DNA of 64,000 bases from Adiantum capillus-veneris. Lineage: Eukaryota > Streptophyta > Polypodiopsida > Polypodiales > Pteridaceae. The stretch is taken from the NCBI GenBank assembly GCA_014529385.2, contig CM043968.1, forward strand, positions 29,483,013 through 29,547,012. Reading direction: 5' to 3'. Shown here piece by piece: positions 1 to 11,748 of the stretch (position 1 is the first letter of the stretch; every line of letters begins with the position of its first letter). The notes beneath the pieces were generated by a model. The model saw only the letters and a list, made by a program, of their open reading frames with translations. It had not been told where the DNA came from and searched no databases. Both the position numbers and the translations under genes were made by a program.

Positions 1-266
1 AGTGAAATAGGAGAAAATCTCAGCAATGCAAGCAGGTAAATTGGAGCCAACCTTGCAAATAAAATCAAGGCAAAGACTCAGAATCGGGCACGGCAGTTGG
101 TTGCTCGTAGGAAATCAAGGAGCTCGTAGGCTCGGTAAGATCAGCAAATCGAAGAGAAAATTCAAGGCAAGAAAGTGAGCTTGATGGCTTGCAAGTCATA
201 GTGGAGCGGCCAGTAAACCACGCACAAAGAATTGACAGTGTTGTATAGAACAAAGAGGAGTATCTC

Positions 267-267
<1 letters not shown>

Positions 268-351
<84 letters not shown>

Positions 352-354
352 ACC

Positions 355-390
<36 letters not shown>
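268..390. repeat. (CA)n microsatellite
   Basis: An almost pure CA dinucleotide tract with a few interruptions (AAAC, CCCAC). It lies outside the left inverted repeat of the composite element. The rest of positions 1-589 shows no recognisable gene. Confidence 0.97.
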
Positions 391-589
391 TGCTTTTCAT
401 TCTTTGCTTGCTTGCAAGTTAAAGCTCTCGCGCTCACCATCAACATAAGTATGCAACACTCGTGAGTGTGTAGCCCTTTGGAAAATTGACAACCTACCCC
501 AACTGATCAAATTTCAACATCATTATCTTGGCTCTATTTTGTTGATACTTGTTGCCTCTACCTACACAACCAACCCCTTAAACGTTATC

Positions 590-618
590 GGCTAAAAGCA
601 AAGGATGGTGGTACAAAA
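590..618 (+). repeat. left terminal inverted repeat of the candidate 20-kb DNA transposon
   Basis: This 29-bp segment matches the reverse complement of 20704-20732 at 26 of 29 positions, including a perfect 16-bp core with GATGGTGGTACAAAA. All three differences are transitions. The base pairs just outside are TATC (586-589) on the left and TATC (20733-20736) on the right, so a 4-bp target duplication is possible. Inverted matches of this length 20 kb apart, bracketing two convergent genes, are very unlikely by chance. The true outer edge is uncertain by a few bases. Confidence 0.75.
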
Positions 619-1664
619 AAAGGGCCAAATTTTTTTCCACCTGTTTGGTCCTTTGTAGGGAAAGTTTTGAGGCCCAAAAGTTTTGGAATTTGTATTTTTT
701 AGCTATAATTGTATCTCAAAAATACAAGTCGTGCAGTTTCACAATGGGCCAGCCCGTGTGAGAGTAGTGGTGTAATTAGTAAATATAGTGGTCCGAACTG
801 CGTCCGTTTGAATTGAGCACTTTTTGCCAGCGCTTGGGCTTTCTCTCTCCCCCCTCAGACTTGTAGCAGAGCTGCTATCGTGTGAGTTATCCCACCAGAG
901 GACCCCAAGGCCAAGGGAGTTGCTGTCAGCAGTGCTACTGGCAGAGCATCGCCTTCAACATGCAAACAGAAAGGGAAGACCAAGGAGGGAATGCCCACCC
1001 ATGGGAGAAGCAACAACAAAGGTTCTTCCACCCCCGCCTCTCAACAAACAGAGCTGGAGAACAAAAGCAGTCCCAACACAAGGGCTAGTGCAAAACAGTT
1101 CAAGGCTTTTGAAATCGACTCCGAACGGACCTCACACTGTGTTCATGAGGATGAATCAAAATCTGCCAACAAGTGAAGACGTGGTAAGCTATTCATTGGA
1201 ATCAGGTTTGTGTTAATTAGATGGTGTAAAATTTTGAATTTAAATGTTCAGTGTAAAATTTGATACCTTGGAGCATCGCATTTGTAATCCATATGCATAT
1301 GAGAGAAAAATTAGAAATTTGACTTGGACCATGCTAATTATCCAGCTTGCTCTATAGTATTAAGTGTATTTTTCTAGGATATTCTAGAAAAGTGGTTGTG
1401 GAGCTTCAATGTTTGTGGATATAAAGGTTTAGCTGAGACAATGTACATGATTCTATAGTTTCCCTGCTTTATGTTAGAGCTTTGTATATCATATGCTAAG
1501 GATTAAAACTGAAGTTATTGCAGACTATTGTTGAAGTTTCGTGGAAATAGAGTATGGATAAATCATATTGTAACCACATTAGTTATTAGTTATTAAATGT
1601 ACAGTAACAAATGTGGTACTTTGGATTTGTTTCACAATAATTTTTTATTTGTTTGACATTTCAG

Positions 1665-2548
1665 GTAAGAATAAAATGGAGGAGTACCGTCAACAAACCA
1701 GGTTCTGTTATACAACAGAGGACTTGCATGAGGAGTATGGCATTAGTCTAGAAGGAAAACTCCCTAAGGACCTGGCTGATGAGGACTTGCCATCCGAGTA
1801 GTGGTTATCTATTTTCAAGTACAAGTTCCAAAAGAACATCAAAATTTATTTAAATCATTTGCAGTCACATCTGGTGGATGACTGCAGATTTCTATTCTCC
1901 AAAGTTTATCAGGGACCCCCTTCATGCGGTAAACTGACCACAAAATTTGCTAAGGGTTATGCGTTCGAGAAATGTGATGCAGCGAGAAAAGACCCAACAG
2001 GCCATAGAATAGCATGGGCCCGGTTTGGGGAAAGAGTGTTGCAGATGATATCATTTAGGACTGGCAGTCTTGACCGTAAAGTTGAGATATGGAGGAAGCA
2101 AAATTCTTCTTCCCCTGGAACTGTCCCGCAGTCAGTTAAGAAGGCCTACATGACTCAAAGTGGCAGCAACATCTTCACAGAACCAGAGCAAGGTGTCAGA
2201 GGGGCAGTGGCTGACTACCTACCTGACTTAGAGGCATTGCTCCAAAGACTCCAAAAGCAGGTGTCACATCCAGGGTCATCAAAACTAACAGACTTGAAGG
2301 CCTCTATTCAAGAAAACAAGGACCAGCTACTACTGGTATATGAGGGTAAAGAGGGCGTGGTGAAAACTTTGATGGAGGATATTGATACCCTAGAGGCCCG
2401 CATCGGTGTGTTGTGGCAGCAAATACCTATCCCTGATGAAGAGATCAGAGAGGTGGAGTCTGAGCTGGGAGCAAGTCGGCGCTTGTTACGACGGCACAGG
2501 GTTTCTGAAAATATCAAGAAGCTCCAAGCTGAGGTTGAACAACAAGAG
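1665..2548 (+). pseudogene. gene A exon 2: coiled-coil region
   Basis: This 884-bp exon is preceded by a good acceptor (GACATTTCAG) and followed by GAG|GTATTA. It is open except for one TAG at 1799, where a glutamine (CAG) would fit. The first third has the segment MEEYRQQTRFCYTTEDLHEE. The middle contains VYQGPPSCGKLTTKFAKGY and RIAWARFGERVLQMISF. The last third (about 2210-2548) is strongly helical with leucine heptads (DLEALLQRLQKQV, VKTLMEDIDTLEARI, IKKLQAEVEQQE), so it is probably a dimerising coiled coil. I do not recognise a named family for the first two thirds. Confidence 0.6.
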
Positions 2549-2619
2549 GTATTATATTTCTAGCTTATTGCATTGTGTACGACTGTTGAAAGTTTTTATT
2601 CTACACAAGGTTTGGTGAT

Positions 2620-4255
2620 TTGGCATGTTTCACTTCTTGGTTGGTTCTTTTGCTGACATTTTTATGGGTTTTAGTACTATCTTGGACTGGTTTGGTACTC
2701 TCTCTAACTGTTTTGGTACTTTTATTTAACACTAAGGGCAATGCTGAAACTTTCCTTAGTACTTTATGGTGCTGCTTCATTTCATTTGATACTCATTTGA
2801 ACTACTTGGTACTATATTGGTACTTCCTTGTTTCTAATTTTTTAGTCTTACACTGTACTATTTGTTCTGTTTTGGATTCTATAATGGCACAATCCATGGT
2901 ACTTTTGGTGCTTTTCTGATCATTTGGTCTTTTTCAATTCTATTTTGGGACTGCTATGGTACATGCTGCTTAGTGCTTTGGTATCTTCTTTAAATGTCTT
3001 GGTACTTTCCAGTTTTTTTATAAAGTGGTTTGCTTATTTTTGGACTGTTTTGGTACTTTTTTAACTGATTTGGGTATTTCATCGAACACTAACTGCTATG
3101 TTCGTACTTCCCTTTGTAACTTTTTGGTGCTTAGTTATTTTAACTGGTTCTCTCTTCGATCATTCTGGTATTGACTTGAGAATTTTTGGTACTCATATAG
3201 TTTACAGATATTGTCTTGGGTGCTATGTGGCACAATCTTTGGTACTCTGGGTGCTTTTCTGTTCATTGGGTACTCTTATTACTTATTTTGGAACTTTCTA
3301 GTTACAATCTTATACTGTAATGTTGAGTTTGACTTGGGTACTTTTGGTGTTTGAAATGCTTTGGTACTCTTGAAACATTTGGTACTTCAACCTATTTTGG
3401 TACTTTTGGTACTTCCCTTGTAGCCTTTTGTGCTTCTTTATTTTATTTGGTTCTCTCTTTGACCATTTTGGTACTGCCTTGAGAATTTTTGGTACTCATA
3501 TAGTCTACAGATTTGCCTTGGGTGCTATGTGGCACAATCTTTGGTACTCTGGGTGCTTATCTGTTCATTGGGTAGTCTGATTACTTATTTTGGTACTTTC
3601 TAGTTACAGTCTTATATTGTAATGGTGAGTATGACTTGGGTACTTTTGGTGCTTGATATTGGTTTGGTACTGTTGAAACATTTGGTACTTCAACCTATTT
3701 TGGTACTTTTGGTACTTTCCTTGTAACCTTTTGTGCTTATTTATTTTATTTGGTTCTCTCTTTGACCATTTTGGCATTGCCTTGATAATTTTGGTACTCA
3801 TATAGTTTACAGATTTGCCTTGGGTGCTATGTGGCACAATCCTTGGTACTTTGGGTATTTATCTGCTCTTTGGGTAGTCTGATTACTTATTTCGGTACTT
3901 TCTAGTTACTGTCTTATACTGTAATGTTGAGTATGACTTGGGTACTTTTGGTGCTTGAAACTGCTCTGGTACTGTTGAAACTTTTGGTACTTCTGGTATT
4001 TCTAGTACCTTGATACTACATTGGTATTTTCTTCTAATAATGTTTTCTTTGTTAATTGTTTGATTTGGTACTGCCTTGGTTCTATTTTGTAATTGTTGCA
4101 ATAATATTTTGGTACTGCATGTGTTATTCCTTACTAGCAGTCAATTTTGGTACTGTTTTGGTGTCTGTTGGGTACTGTTTTGTTCTATTTTGGTACTCTT
4201 TCAATATTTTGGTATTGCATGTGTTCTTCCATGCATCTTGTTTGTTTTGGTAAGT
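2620..4255 (+). repeat. intronic TTTGGTACT minisatellite (gene A intron 2)
   Basis: The intron between 2549 and 4282 is filled with diverged copies of TTTGGTACT and related T-rich words. A higher-order unit of about 302 bp, marked by GGTGCTATGTGGCACAATC, is repeated three times with marks near 3219, 3520 and 3823. The motif is in the sense orientation of gene A. Short open frames across it are translations of the satellite. Confidence 0.9.
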
Positions 4256-4282
4256 AAATTACGAGAGCATTCTGTTTTGCAG

Positions 4283-4643
4283 AGAGAGTATTCCAAGCTC
4301 TACAATGAGTCCCTGGAAACCCAAGACCAATACGAATTTGTAAGCAAGATCTCTGCTGATGTGAAGAGAGGGATGACTCACACGTTGACTCCAAGGCCTC
4401 ATGTTGTGGACCCTGAAAACACAATACATGTGTTTGGTTCTTGTGTTGCCTGTGGGGAGGCTTTGGAGGCTTCTTACGTGGTTGGTACCTTCATGCTTCC
4501 GTGCAGGCATCAGTACCATCCACTGTGTTTTGCAGGTGTATTGAGAATGGAAGATACGTGCGTGAAGGCACTTTGCAACACTGCAATCCCTTCATAGGCA
4601 AAGGCCTGGATTTCAGGGAGGTCATTATTGAAGATTAAGTGGG
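4283..4643 (+). pseudogene. gene A exon 3: RING-like zinc finger
   Basis: This exon runs from a GTTTTGCAG acceptor to a GG|GTGTTTG donor, both in phase with the neighbouring exons. It encodes REYSKLYNESLETQDQYEF, then a cysteine/histidine cluster: CVACGEALEASYVVGTFMLP followed by CRHQYHPLCF. The ligand pattern C-x2-C-x15-C-x-H-x2-H-x2-C, with two further cysteines in TCVKALC, is that of a RING or RING-like (E3 ubiquitin ligase) finger, although the last cysteine pair is not the canonical C-P-x-C. One in-frame TAG lies at 4595. Confidence 0.55.
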
Positions 4644-4725
4644 GTGTTTGTGTTGGACACTACATGCTTATAATATCAGTTGAATTTATGATCTAATCTT
4701 CTCTTTCATCTTTGTGTATATGTAG

Positions 4726-5299
4726 GGAGAGGATCTTTCGGTGCGGACACCCATGACAACACCAACACCCCTGTGGATCGGAAGGATCTTCCTGGATACA
4801 GCAAGTCAAATGCCAGTCACATGTTCCAGGAAGATCCTTATAAGTCAGTGCATGAAGTACTGCATGACATTGGTGCCAACATGATGGAAGGCAAAAAGGG
4901 TGAGCCTGCTCTAGACTCTAGTTTGGAGGAAGATAACACTAAATCCGAAGCGTAGGAAAGCCAGCAAGGCCCTAATGCCAGCACAGTGGAAGGGAAAGGG
5001 TTTGAGGCTGGTGTGGGCTCTCGTATGGAAGAAGATAAACTGAAAACTGAAGTGCAGGAGAAGGATAAATAGGAAAGCGAACCGATTGAGGAAGTTGATG
5101 ACATAGAGATAGAGCTAGGCAAGAAGAACAACATAGAAATTCAGGCTGATGAGGAGGTGGCAGTGGAAGTTCCCTCGGTGGCCGAGTGTTCGGATGCAAC
5201 TCCAAAGTATGTAGAGGAGAAGGCAGGTAAAAAGACGAGGTAGCAGGCAAAGAGTGAGGCGGAACTTGCTGACAGTGCGAAGGACAACCTTAGAAACAG
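4726..5299 (+). pseudogene. gene A exon 4: acidic, low-complexity linker
   Basis: The exon starts after TATATGTAG and ends at AACAG|GTTATA. The peptide is rich in Glu, Asp, Lys and Ser with repeated short motifs (SSLEEDN, GVGSRMEEDK, EEVDDIEIELGKKNN) and looks disordered. Three in-frame TAG codons (4953, 5070, 5241) interrupt it, each in a position where CAG/Gln would read naturally. No folded domain is apparent. Confidence 0.5.
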
Positions 5300-5632
5300 G
5301 TTATAGCATTGACTGTGCCACACTCTCCAAACTCTTCCTTATGAAATGTAAAAAGCATCCCAAAGGTCGTGGTCTCAAGCCGCGAACCTCCAAGAATTAG
5401 CTATTTAACAGCATTTTGTACTTGCTTCTGGCTTATCATGAAATACGATCCCATTTTGCGTTTGTCAATGTTTGGTGTCATGTCAATCAGATGTTAATGT
5501 GTCCGTTCCTTGTTATGTCATGCTGTCAACAATTGGTAACCTTTAATGGTGCTAAATGTCCACACTTTCTATTGCCAAAAGGCTGGGTGTTCCTTTACTC
5601 ATTTTGCTTCGTGGTCTTTCAGTGAGGGACAG

Positions 5633-7140
5633 GTGGTGGCTGAATGAAAAGCGATCGGATACATCAATGCTGTTGGACGTAAAGGTGAGCACTAAGCACC
5701 TTGTCATTCTGGATGTGAATGGAGTTCTGTTGAACGATTGTCATGAAGAACCCAAAGATTTGTGGAAAATCCCTTTCCCAAAGGGATGTAGGCCCCGATG
5801 TGTGTAGGTCTCCCAGCACAAATACTGCATGGTCAGACCTGATGCGGAGGATTTCATCCTTAGCCTGAGGAGGCGATGCGACGTGATGCTTTGATCCTGC
5901 AGCCAAAGACACAATCTGATGACCATACTGCATGCTTGCTTCCCTAAGTTGATGAAGATGCAAAGTCTCTTTTTAGGTATGAATCCCTTAACTTCCAAAC
6001 TGGTTTGGCTGATTTTGGTACTGTATCTACCTTTGCTACTGATTTGTACATATCCTGGTACTATTGGTTCTTTTTGTACTATTTGGTACTATCGTGTATA
6101 GGATTTGGTACTGTTTGCACAAATTGATACTGTCCACACAATTTTGGTAATGTTAGCACAATTTGGTATTGTTTGCACAATTGGGTACTATTTGTTTCTT
6201 TTGGTTCTTTTTGGTTATTTTTATTTATTTTGGTCCTTTGGTACATTTGGTACATTTGGTACTTTTGGTACTGTTTGCACAACTTGATACTATCCATACA
6301 ACCTGGTACTATTTGCACAGCTTACTTTGGTACTTTGGTACTGTTATGTACAGAACTTGCTGTTTTTCTTTTTTTGGTGATTTAAGTCCTTTGGTACTTT
6401 GGTACTGTTTGGTACTCCACTTGTGGTTTCTTAGACTGTGGTAATTTAAGTCCTTTGGTACTTTGGTACTTTGGTACTAATATGTACAGAACTTGTTGTT
6501 TTTCTTTTTTTGGTGATTTAAGTCCTTTGGTACTGTTATGTACAGAACTTGCTGTTTTTCAGATTTTGGTGATTAAGTCCTTTGGTACTTTTGGTACTTT
6601 GGTACTTTGGTGCTTTGGTACTGTTATGTACAGAACTTGTTGTTGTTTTTCAGACTTTGGTACTCTGAACTGTATACCTGCTCTAGCAACTTAGTTTACT
6701 TGACACAAATATTTTTGACCAGTCCCATTCTAAAAGATGTGGCTTCCTCTATGAAGGATGTGGCAAGCCTTTTGGGGTAGTTCGGTGACAAGCCCATTTT
6801 TGTGAAGCTCCTGCGAACAGTTTGGCGCAAGCATCCTCAATTTAATGAAGCCAGCACACTCCTTGTGGATGACACAAGATACAAATCATTGAAGAACGAT
6901 TCTGAGTCGTGCTGCTGCATTTGGACATATGAGCCAAACTATTACGATCCGAACAAGCTGAAGTATCTCATGGATGTCATTCTGCCATGGATCACAGGAT
7001 GACTGGATGAGAAGTTCCCCACCGCTTATAGCCCGCGCACACCCCTGTTTGATGTAGAGGACGACATCTCCCTGTATGTTGCTGACTACTTTGTATCTTT
7101 AGAAGGGTACTCGTACTGGTTTGACCCCCCTGATGTGTAA
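5633..7140 (+). pseudogene. gene A exons 5-6: FCP1/NIF-type (HAD) phosphatase-like domain
   Basis: The block begins with KHLVILDVNGVLL, the first motif of plant FCP1/NLI-interacting-factor proteins. Here the usual DxDx(T/V) is DVNGV, so the second catalytic Asp is Asn, as in many plant paralogues. It continues with MVRPDAEDFILSLRRRCDVM and SQRHNLMTILHACFPKLM. After an intron of TTTGGTACT repeats it resumes with FDQSHSKRCGF, KPIFVKLLRTVWRKHPQFN, TLLVDDTRYKSL and a helical end DPNKLKYLMDVILPWI, matching the order of the family's second half. Stops at 5805 (TAG), 5892 and 7000 (TGA) and a likely one-base frame change near 6780 show decay. In an intact copy it might dephosphorylate Ser/Thr in CTD-like repeats or act as a non-catalytic binding domain. 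Confidence 0.7.
5990..6690 (+). repeat. intronic TTTGGTACT minisatellite (gene A last intron)
   Basis: This is a second array of the motif seen in intron 2, in the same orientation. It mixes TTTGGTACTTTGGTACT runs with a unit of about 100-110 bp around TATGTACAGAACTTGCTGTTTTTC that recurs near 6345, 6480, 6538 and 6625. It separates the two halves of the FCP1-like domain. Confidence 0.88.
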
Positions 7141-7592
7141 AAGATTCTGTAAAAGACTGGCATTTTCGTGTAATAAGAAATTATTGTTGGGCATGAACCT
7201 TCGTCTACAAAAGTTTTACACATGCACTTAATTTTTATGCACATGATCTTTTTCTTGCCACTTCTTTGGTAATTTTTCTGTTGCTATTTGCATGTGAAGC
7301 CTGAATCAGCAGAAATGTCAAATAACCCACGAGCATTGATTACTCCTTGCCACTTTGATTTTCGTCCCATTGATAACTAAACCCGGATTCTTGCACCTGC
7401 CTAAGATATTTTCAACCATATTAAAGTATCCTACTATCAAACAAGGATTAGGCAGTCTGGCTATCAAATTTGGTACTACAAGAGTCAGCTGAAAACAAAT
7501 TAGCAAGTACACACTACTGATCACAAGTAAGATTCTATTCAAGAGAATTACAACTGTTGCTGCCAGTGGTTGGCTAGACTTGTAGTTGGGGT
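7141..7592. other. convergent intergenic spacer between genes A and B
   Basis: This stretch lies between the 3' ends of the two convergent genes. It is AT-rich and holds no coding signal that I can support. The 3' untranslated regions and polyadenylation signals of both genes should lie here. Confidence 0.5.
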
Positions 7593-8291
7593 TTACACTG
7601 TATGGCTCCCCTCGTGGTCACTCCGTTCGTCATATGGAATACTGTTGTAGATATTTTCATATATCTTTGAGGATAGTTTAAAATGGTTATGCAGGCCCGG
7701 TTTGACTTCCATGGGGAACCGTATGGCTCTAACAAGATGGGAGTAGATCATGAACAATGGTTTCTCATTCAATAGGGTATAAGTATCAACTTTGCCCTCA
7801 ACCAGGGCATAGTACAAAACCTCAACCAGAATTCCACCCTTTACGATCTTGTTATGCCAAAGGTCGTTCAGTACTCTTGGTGCCTGGTACATGGTTTTGG
7901 TGCACTTTAGAAGGTAGAAGTCCTCTTTCTCCTCGGTTTATTTCACTGCAAAGTTATCCCCAATGGACAGTAATTGGCTCAGCACCTTAGGGTCTCCTTC
8001 ATACAAAGGCATGGTTAAATCCACACTCACTTGGGAGGAAAGCAGATCATTGTAGATCTCCTCATCATTCTCATCCTCATCACTACCTACTTGTACAAAC
8101 TCTGTCAAATGGCTCAATGGAGAGATATTTCTGTTCTTCAGTGCGCTATTTATTATTGCATCTCCTCCATTGTCCATGCACACAAGGATCAGAAAAGCAA
8201 GACAGAGTACGAAAACGCACATCACATGGATTGTGTGTTGAGTAGATGTCAACACAATGGAATGAGCGAGACCCTGCAATTGGTTTGCAGT
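7593..8291 (-). pseudogene. gene B exon 2, C-terminal part
   Basis: This is the segment of gene B beyond the LTR-element insertion. It opens with a conserved-looking stretch (SFHCVDIYSTHNPCDVRFRT, then CFSDPCVHGQWRRC), follows with an acidic linker (GSDEDENDEEIYND), and ends with a domain containing IVKGGILVEVLYYALVEG and KPLFMIYSHLVRAIRF. The frame runs over the target duplication into the upstream part at 16852, which shows the two halves were one exon. There is a frame change near 8150 and a TAA at 7938-7940. Confidence 0.6.
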
Positions 8292-8296
8292 CCCAT

Positions 8297-9905
8297 TGTA
8301 ACATTTAATGGCCTAAAAACTTGTGTGTAGCGAAAATTAGTATGAACATAGTGGGCATTTCATTAGAATGGATTCCTAATGAGAATTACAAGAGTGCTTG
8401 GGTTGAGAGAGCAACAAAAATCATAACACCTAGTTAGATAGCATGAAATACTTTCAAAAGAGAGAGAAATTAATCTGTTGACAACAGTTGAGGACCGGAT
8501 TTGCATGGAGCCGGTCCCTCCTCCAAAAGGCTTTGTATTATGGTTTCTCCCATCAAGAGAGACATTGTACAATACAATTCTTTGCGTTCCTTCAAGACTA
8601 GCTAGTGCAATAAAGATGAAAGCTTCATGCACTAAGAAAAACACGTAGCAAAAACAACATCAGTTATCCCCGATCTCAGACCCAAGACCTCACACACCTT
8701 CGAAGATGGTGAGAGCTAGCAGGGTATGAGAGTAGATTGAGAGGAAGAAGGAGTATCTTATGAGAAAGATGTAATCTCCTCACACAATCACTCATATTAG
8801 CATAGCTTAGCTTAGTAATTAGCATGGTAGAGGATATGAGCATGCATTGAATCTTGGCTCTTGGTTGGATTTGCATCCACATGCCAAGAGTGTGTCGATG
8901 TAGGCTTCTATCTCACAAGCTTGGAGTAGGTGATGAGCTCTCCATTAAAGCTTGGGAAGAGATAGTCTTCTCTTTCTTCACACATGATATTGTGTGATTG
9001 TGTGTGTGATAATGCCTTGCAAAAATCAGCCCCCTGTCTCTCTTGGGCGAGCCCTCTTGCTATTTGCTCTTGCAGGCTCCCCATTGGACAGTGCCAAGCT
9101 TAGCCAATAGGAAAATAGGGGTAAATTGAAGAGCCTTCTGACATGTGTCCCTCTTTCCCTTTTTGAGAGAGCTTTATCAATTAAACTTAATTGATTTAAA
9201 TGAATTAAATCCCCATTGGACCTTTCCCCACTCTGGCCAATAGGAATTAAGTAGCCCATTGGGTTGCTCAATTCCTATTGGACCTCTTCACGGGCTGTCC
9301 AATAATCATTCAGGAGACTTAATTTTCATTGGTTCTTTTTATTAAGTGTTTTAAAATTAATTAGACTAAATTTACTCTAGCCTAATTCTCATTGGTCCAC
9401 TTCAAGGGTCATCCAATAGGAATTGAGCACACTTTGGGAGCAACTAGCTTAGGCATCTGACATGTGTCCTTTATTCCCTTTGTGCTCAAATTGGAGCTTG
9501 TGTGTGTGTGTGTAAGTTTTTTTGTCCTTCTCTCTCATCGCCCTACCTTTAAGGCTCGGCCCCTCATGTGTAGGGATGTGTGTTGACTTTGGAGAGTACA
9601 CAAACCACCCAGTTTATCCTAAGCTTTAACCCTTTGGACACAACCTTTGAATTTTGGAACCTTAGCATTTTGGAAGTCTTAATGGGCTGAACCTTAGGGT
9701 CTTTTTAGCCCATTGTTGCACATGGCTCTTTTGCAGATGGCCCCCCCTTTGGATCCCTATTTTCCCTCCTTTGGATCCCTACTGTGGCCAGTCTGCTAGC
9801 TTAACCAATATTCTAGCTTTTTCTCCCCTGGCACTTCCCCACATTAAATGATCAGTTTAATATGAGAAAATCATTTAGGAGAATTAGATATTGATTATTA
9901 TGACA
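8297..9905 (-). repeat. LTR (3' copy) of the chromovirus
   Basis: A 1609-bp repeat with TG...CA ends, nearly identical to 15237-16846. A purine run (AAGAGAGAGG on the minus strand, 9909-9918) adjoins it and fits a polypurine tract. Its middle (9060-9430) has a cluster of CCAAT/ATTGG words. Confidence 0.95.
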
Positions 9906-10317
9906 TTACCTCTCTCTTGAAATCATAGTCGTCCTCGACTATGGTGTAGAGAAGATAAAGCATATTCATGAGTCCTTTTCTTAGCGGGTAGAGGATCCCT
10001 ATGTTACCCTACGACATCATTCCACAATGGATGACTAGTCCATTTGGCGCTTGAGAGCCCGAGGCTTCCGCAAGCATGTCTGCACATTAGTCCTATCAGT
10101 CTTCCATAGTAGAGTGACAAGCTCTACTTGGTGTTTGGGAGAAGTCGTCTCCGCAAACTTGATCTAATCATGCATACTACTTCATTTTTGTGCACTATAA
10201 ACAAAAAGAGAGTCTTATAAGACAAAAAAAACTTTGTTCATTTTAAACATTTTGTACATTTGCTTACTCTTGGGAAGCATTGTAAGCATTGACAAGGTTT
10301 AGGTTATCCTTTAACTG

Positions 10318-10440
10318 TATGCCTTGCATCCATCTAGCATCTTCAAAAGGATAATTCTTAAACTTAATAAGATATTGTCGGATAGTCTTACCGCCTCTTA
10401 GTACCTTGTCTTCATGTCAGAGAATGGACTCGGGCTGCAG
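10318..10440 (-). CDS. chromodomain-like end of the chromovirus integrase (fossil)
   Basis: The minus strand encodes ILRHEDKVLRGGKTIRQYLI followed by KFKNYPFEDARWM. This matches the chromodomain pattern found at the C terminus of chromovirus integrases (I-L-x-H...YLVKWKGYP...TWE). It is part of the LTR element at 8297-16846 and explains its assignment as a chromovirus. Confidence 0.7.
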
Positions 10441-10703
10441 CACCTCCTCTTGGTCCTCGATCTCCGGTGGGTCTTCAATAGTTGGTTCTTGAGGTGGCTC
10501 TCCTTTGTAAGGCTTTAATAGGCTCACATGGAAAGCATTGTGTATGAGCCACTGATTGGACAACTTGAGTTGATAGTCCATCTCATTGATTGGCCTAAGA
10601 ATCTAGAAGGGACCATAGTACCTTTTTGCTAGCTTAGCATAGTACTTTTGGTGTCCCGTAGGATTCATGCCCGTCGTGTGCCTTAATCGAGCCTTGGGAA
10701 ACT

Positions 10704-11748
10704 TTAATAAGACCCAATCATTTTCTTTAAAGGCTTGGGCTGTTCTGTGCTTGTCAGCAGCAGCCTTTTGACTTTGCTGTGAGATAGGGATAGCATCCTT
10801 AATTTTTGAAAAGATTCTTGTAGGTCTCGGCTATACTCATCTGCAGCGAAGATCTGCCCATGCACCTTAAGTAGCAAGGGACTTTTTGATCTCCCCTCAA
10901 TTACCTCGAAAGGTGTTTTTCCCGTGGAAGTATGTACAGTGTTATTGTAAGCATACTCCACTAAGGGTAAGTACTTCTCCCATTGGGATCTTTGATCTAC
11001 TTCCGTTACTTCCGTTACATAGGTTTAGCCTTGTCCCTAAATTCTCAAAGAGACCCTTCCAAAAATTACTGGTCATTCTAGGATCTCTATCTGACACTAT
11101 CGTCCATATTCTCGTATTCCCATGGATGGACTTAGGCAATCCAAAGATAAAATCCATGGATATGCTCTCCCATGGTGAATTAGGGATTGGCAAGGGTTGA
11201 AGCAATCCAAGTTGCTTCCCTCTATCAAATTTGGTCTTTTGGCATACCACACATTTAAAAACATACTCTTGTATGTTCACTTCCATGGTAGGCCAATAGA
11301 AATATGTTTCAATTCCCTTTAAGGTAGACTGAATCCCTCTATGCCCCGCATAAGGTGGAGCATGAGATTCATACATTACTTTCTCACGTAGTGAGTTAGT
11401 AACACATAGTCTATTGCCATAGAGAAGATAACCATCTTGTAAAGTAAGTGGTTCTTCTTTCTTCCCTAATGCAAGGGCTGAAATCACATCTCTAAAATCG
11501 CGATCAATAGCATACTCATCTATCATTGAAGATAGATCATTGTGAGTTGCTATGGAAACCGCATTCACTCTCGGTCGTCTTGAGAGTGCATCAGCTACTT
11601 GATTATGCTTGCCAGCAATGTGAGCAATATCAAAATGAAATCGCGAAAGAAGATTTGCCCACCTCATTTTTTTGTCGGAAAGCTTGGTCTGCGTCATAAA
11701 GTACTTAAGACTTTGGTGATCCGTTCGCAAAATGAAAGGAGTCCCCAA
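10704..11748 (-). CDS. RNase H and integrase part of chromovirus pol (fossil)
   Basis: The minus-strand frame shows RNase H features (FILRTDHQSLKYFM, IAHIAGKHNQVADALSRR) and then an integrase zinc-binding region with HRGIQ...CVVCQKTKFDRG and the catalytic-core beginning SPWESISMDFIFGLP. A second portion (10704-10961) carries MEYAYNNTVHTSTGKTPFEV, the end of the integrase core. It is fossil coding belonging to the element at 8297-16846. Confidence 0.85.

Larger units (their letters stand above)
886..7140 (+). pseudogene. gene A: coiled-coil, RING-like, FCP1-type phosphatase-like protein (degenerate, spliced)
   Basis: Six exon-like blocks can be placed: about 886-1183, 1665-2548, 4283-4643, 4726-5299, 5633-5976 and about 6715-7140. 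Splice phases match at the first four junctions (1183|GTAAG to CAG|1665, phase 1; 2548|GTATTA to GCAG|4283, phase 0; 4643|GTGTTT to GTAG|4726, phase 1; 5299|GTTATA to ACAG|5633, phase 2), which strongly supports one gene. The product would be about 960 residues: a basic low-complexity N terminus, a helical coiled-coil segment, a C-x2-C...C-x-H-x2-H-x2-C finger, an acidic linker rich in E/D/K, and a C-terminal FCP1/NIF domain. In-frame stops lie at 1174 (TGA), 1799, 4595, 4953, 5070, 5241, 5805 (all TAG), 5892 and 7000 (TGA), and there is one likely frame change near 6780. No start codon is certain. The terminal stop is TAA at 7138. Confidence 0.7.

Noticed and set aside
824-1216. A 130-codon plus-strand open frame and a 68-codon one over the same bases
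   Set aside because: Another frame (886-1183) joins in phase to exon 2 of gene A across good splice sites, so these are shadow frames.
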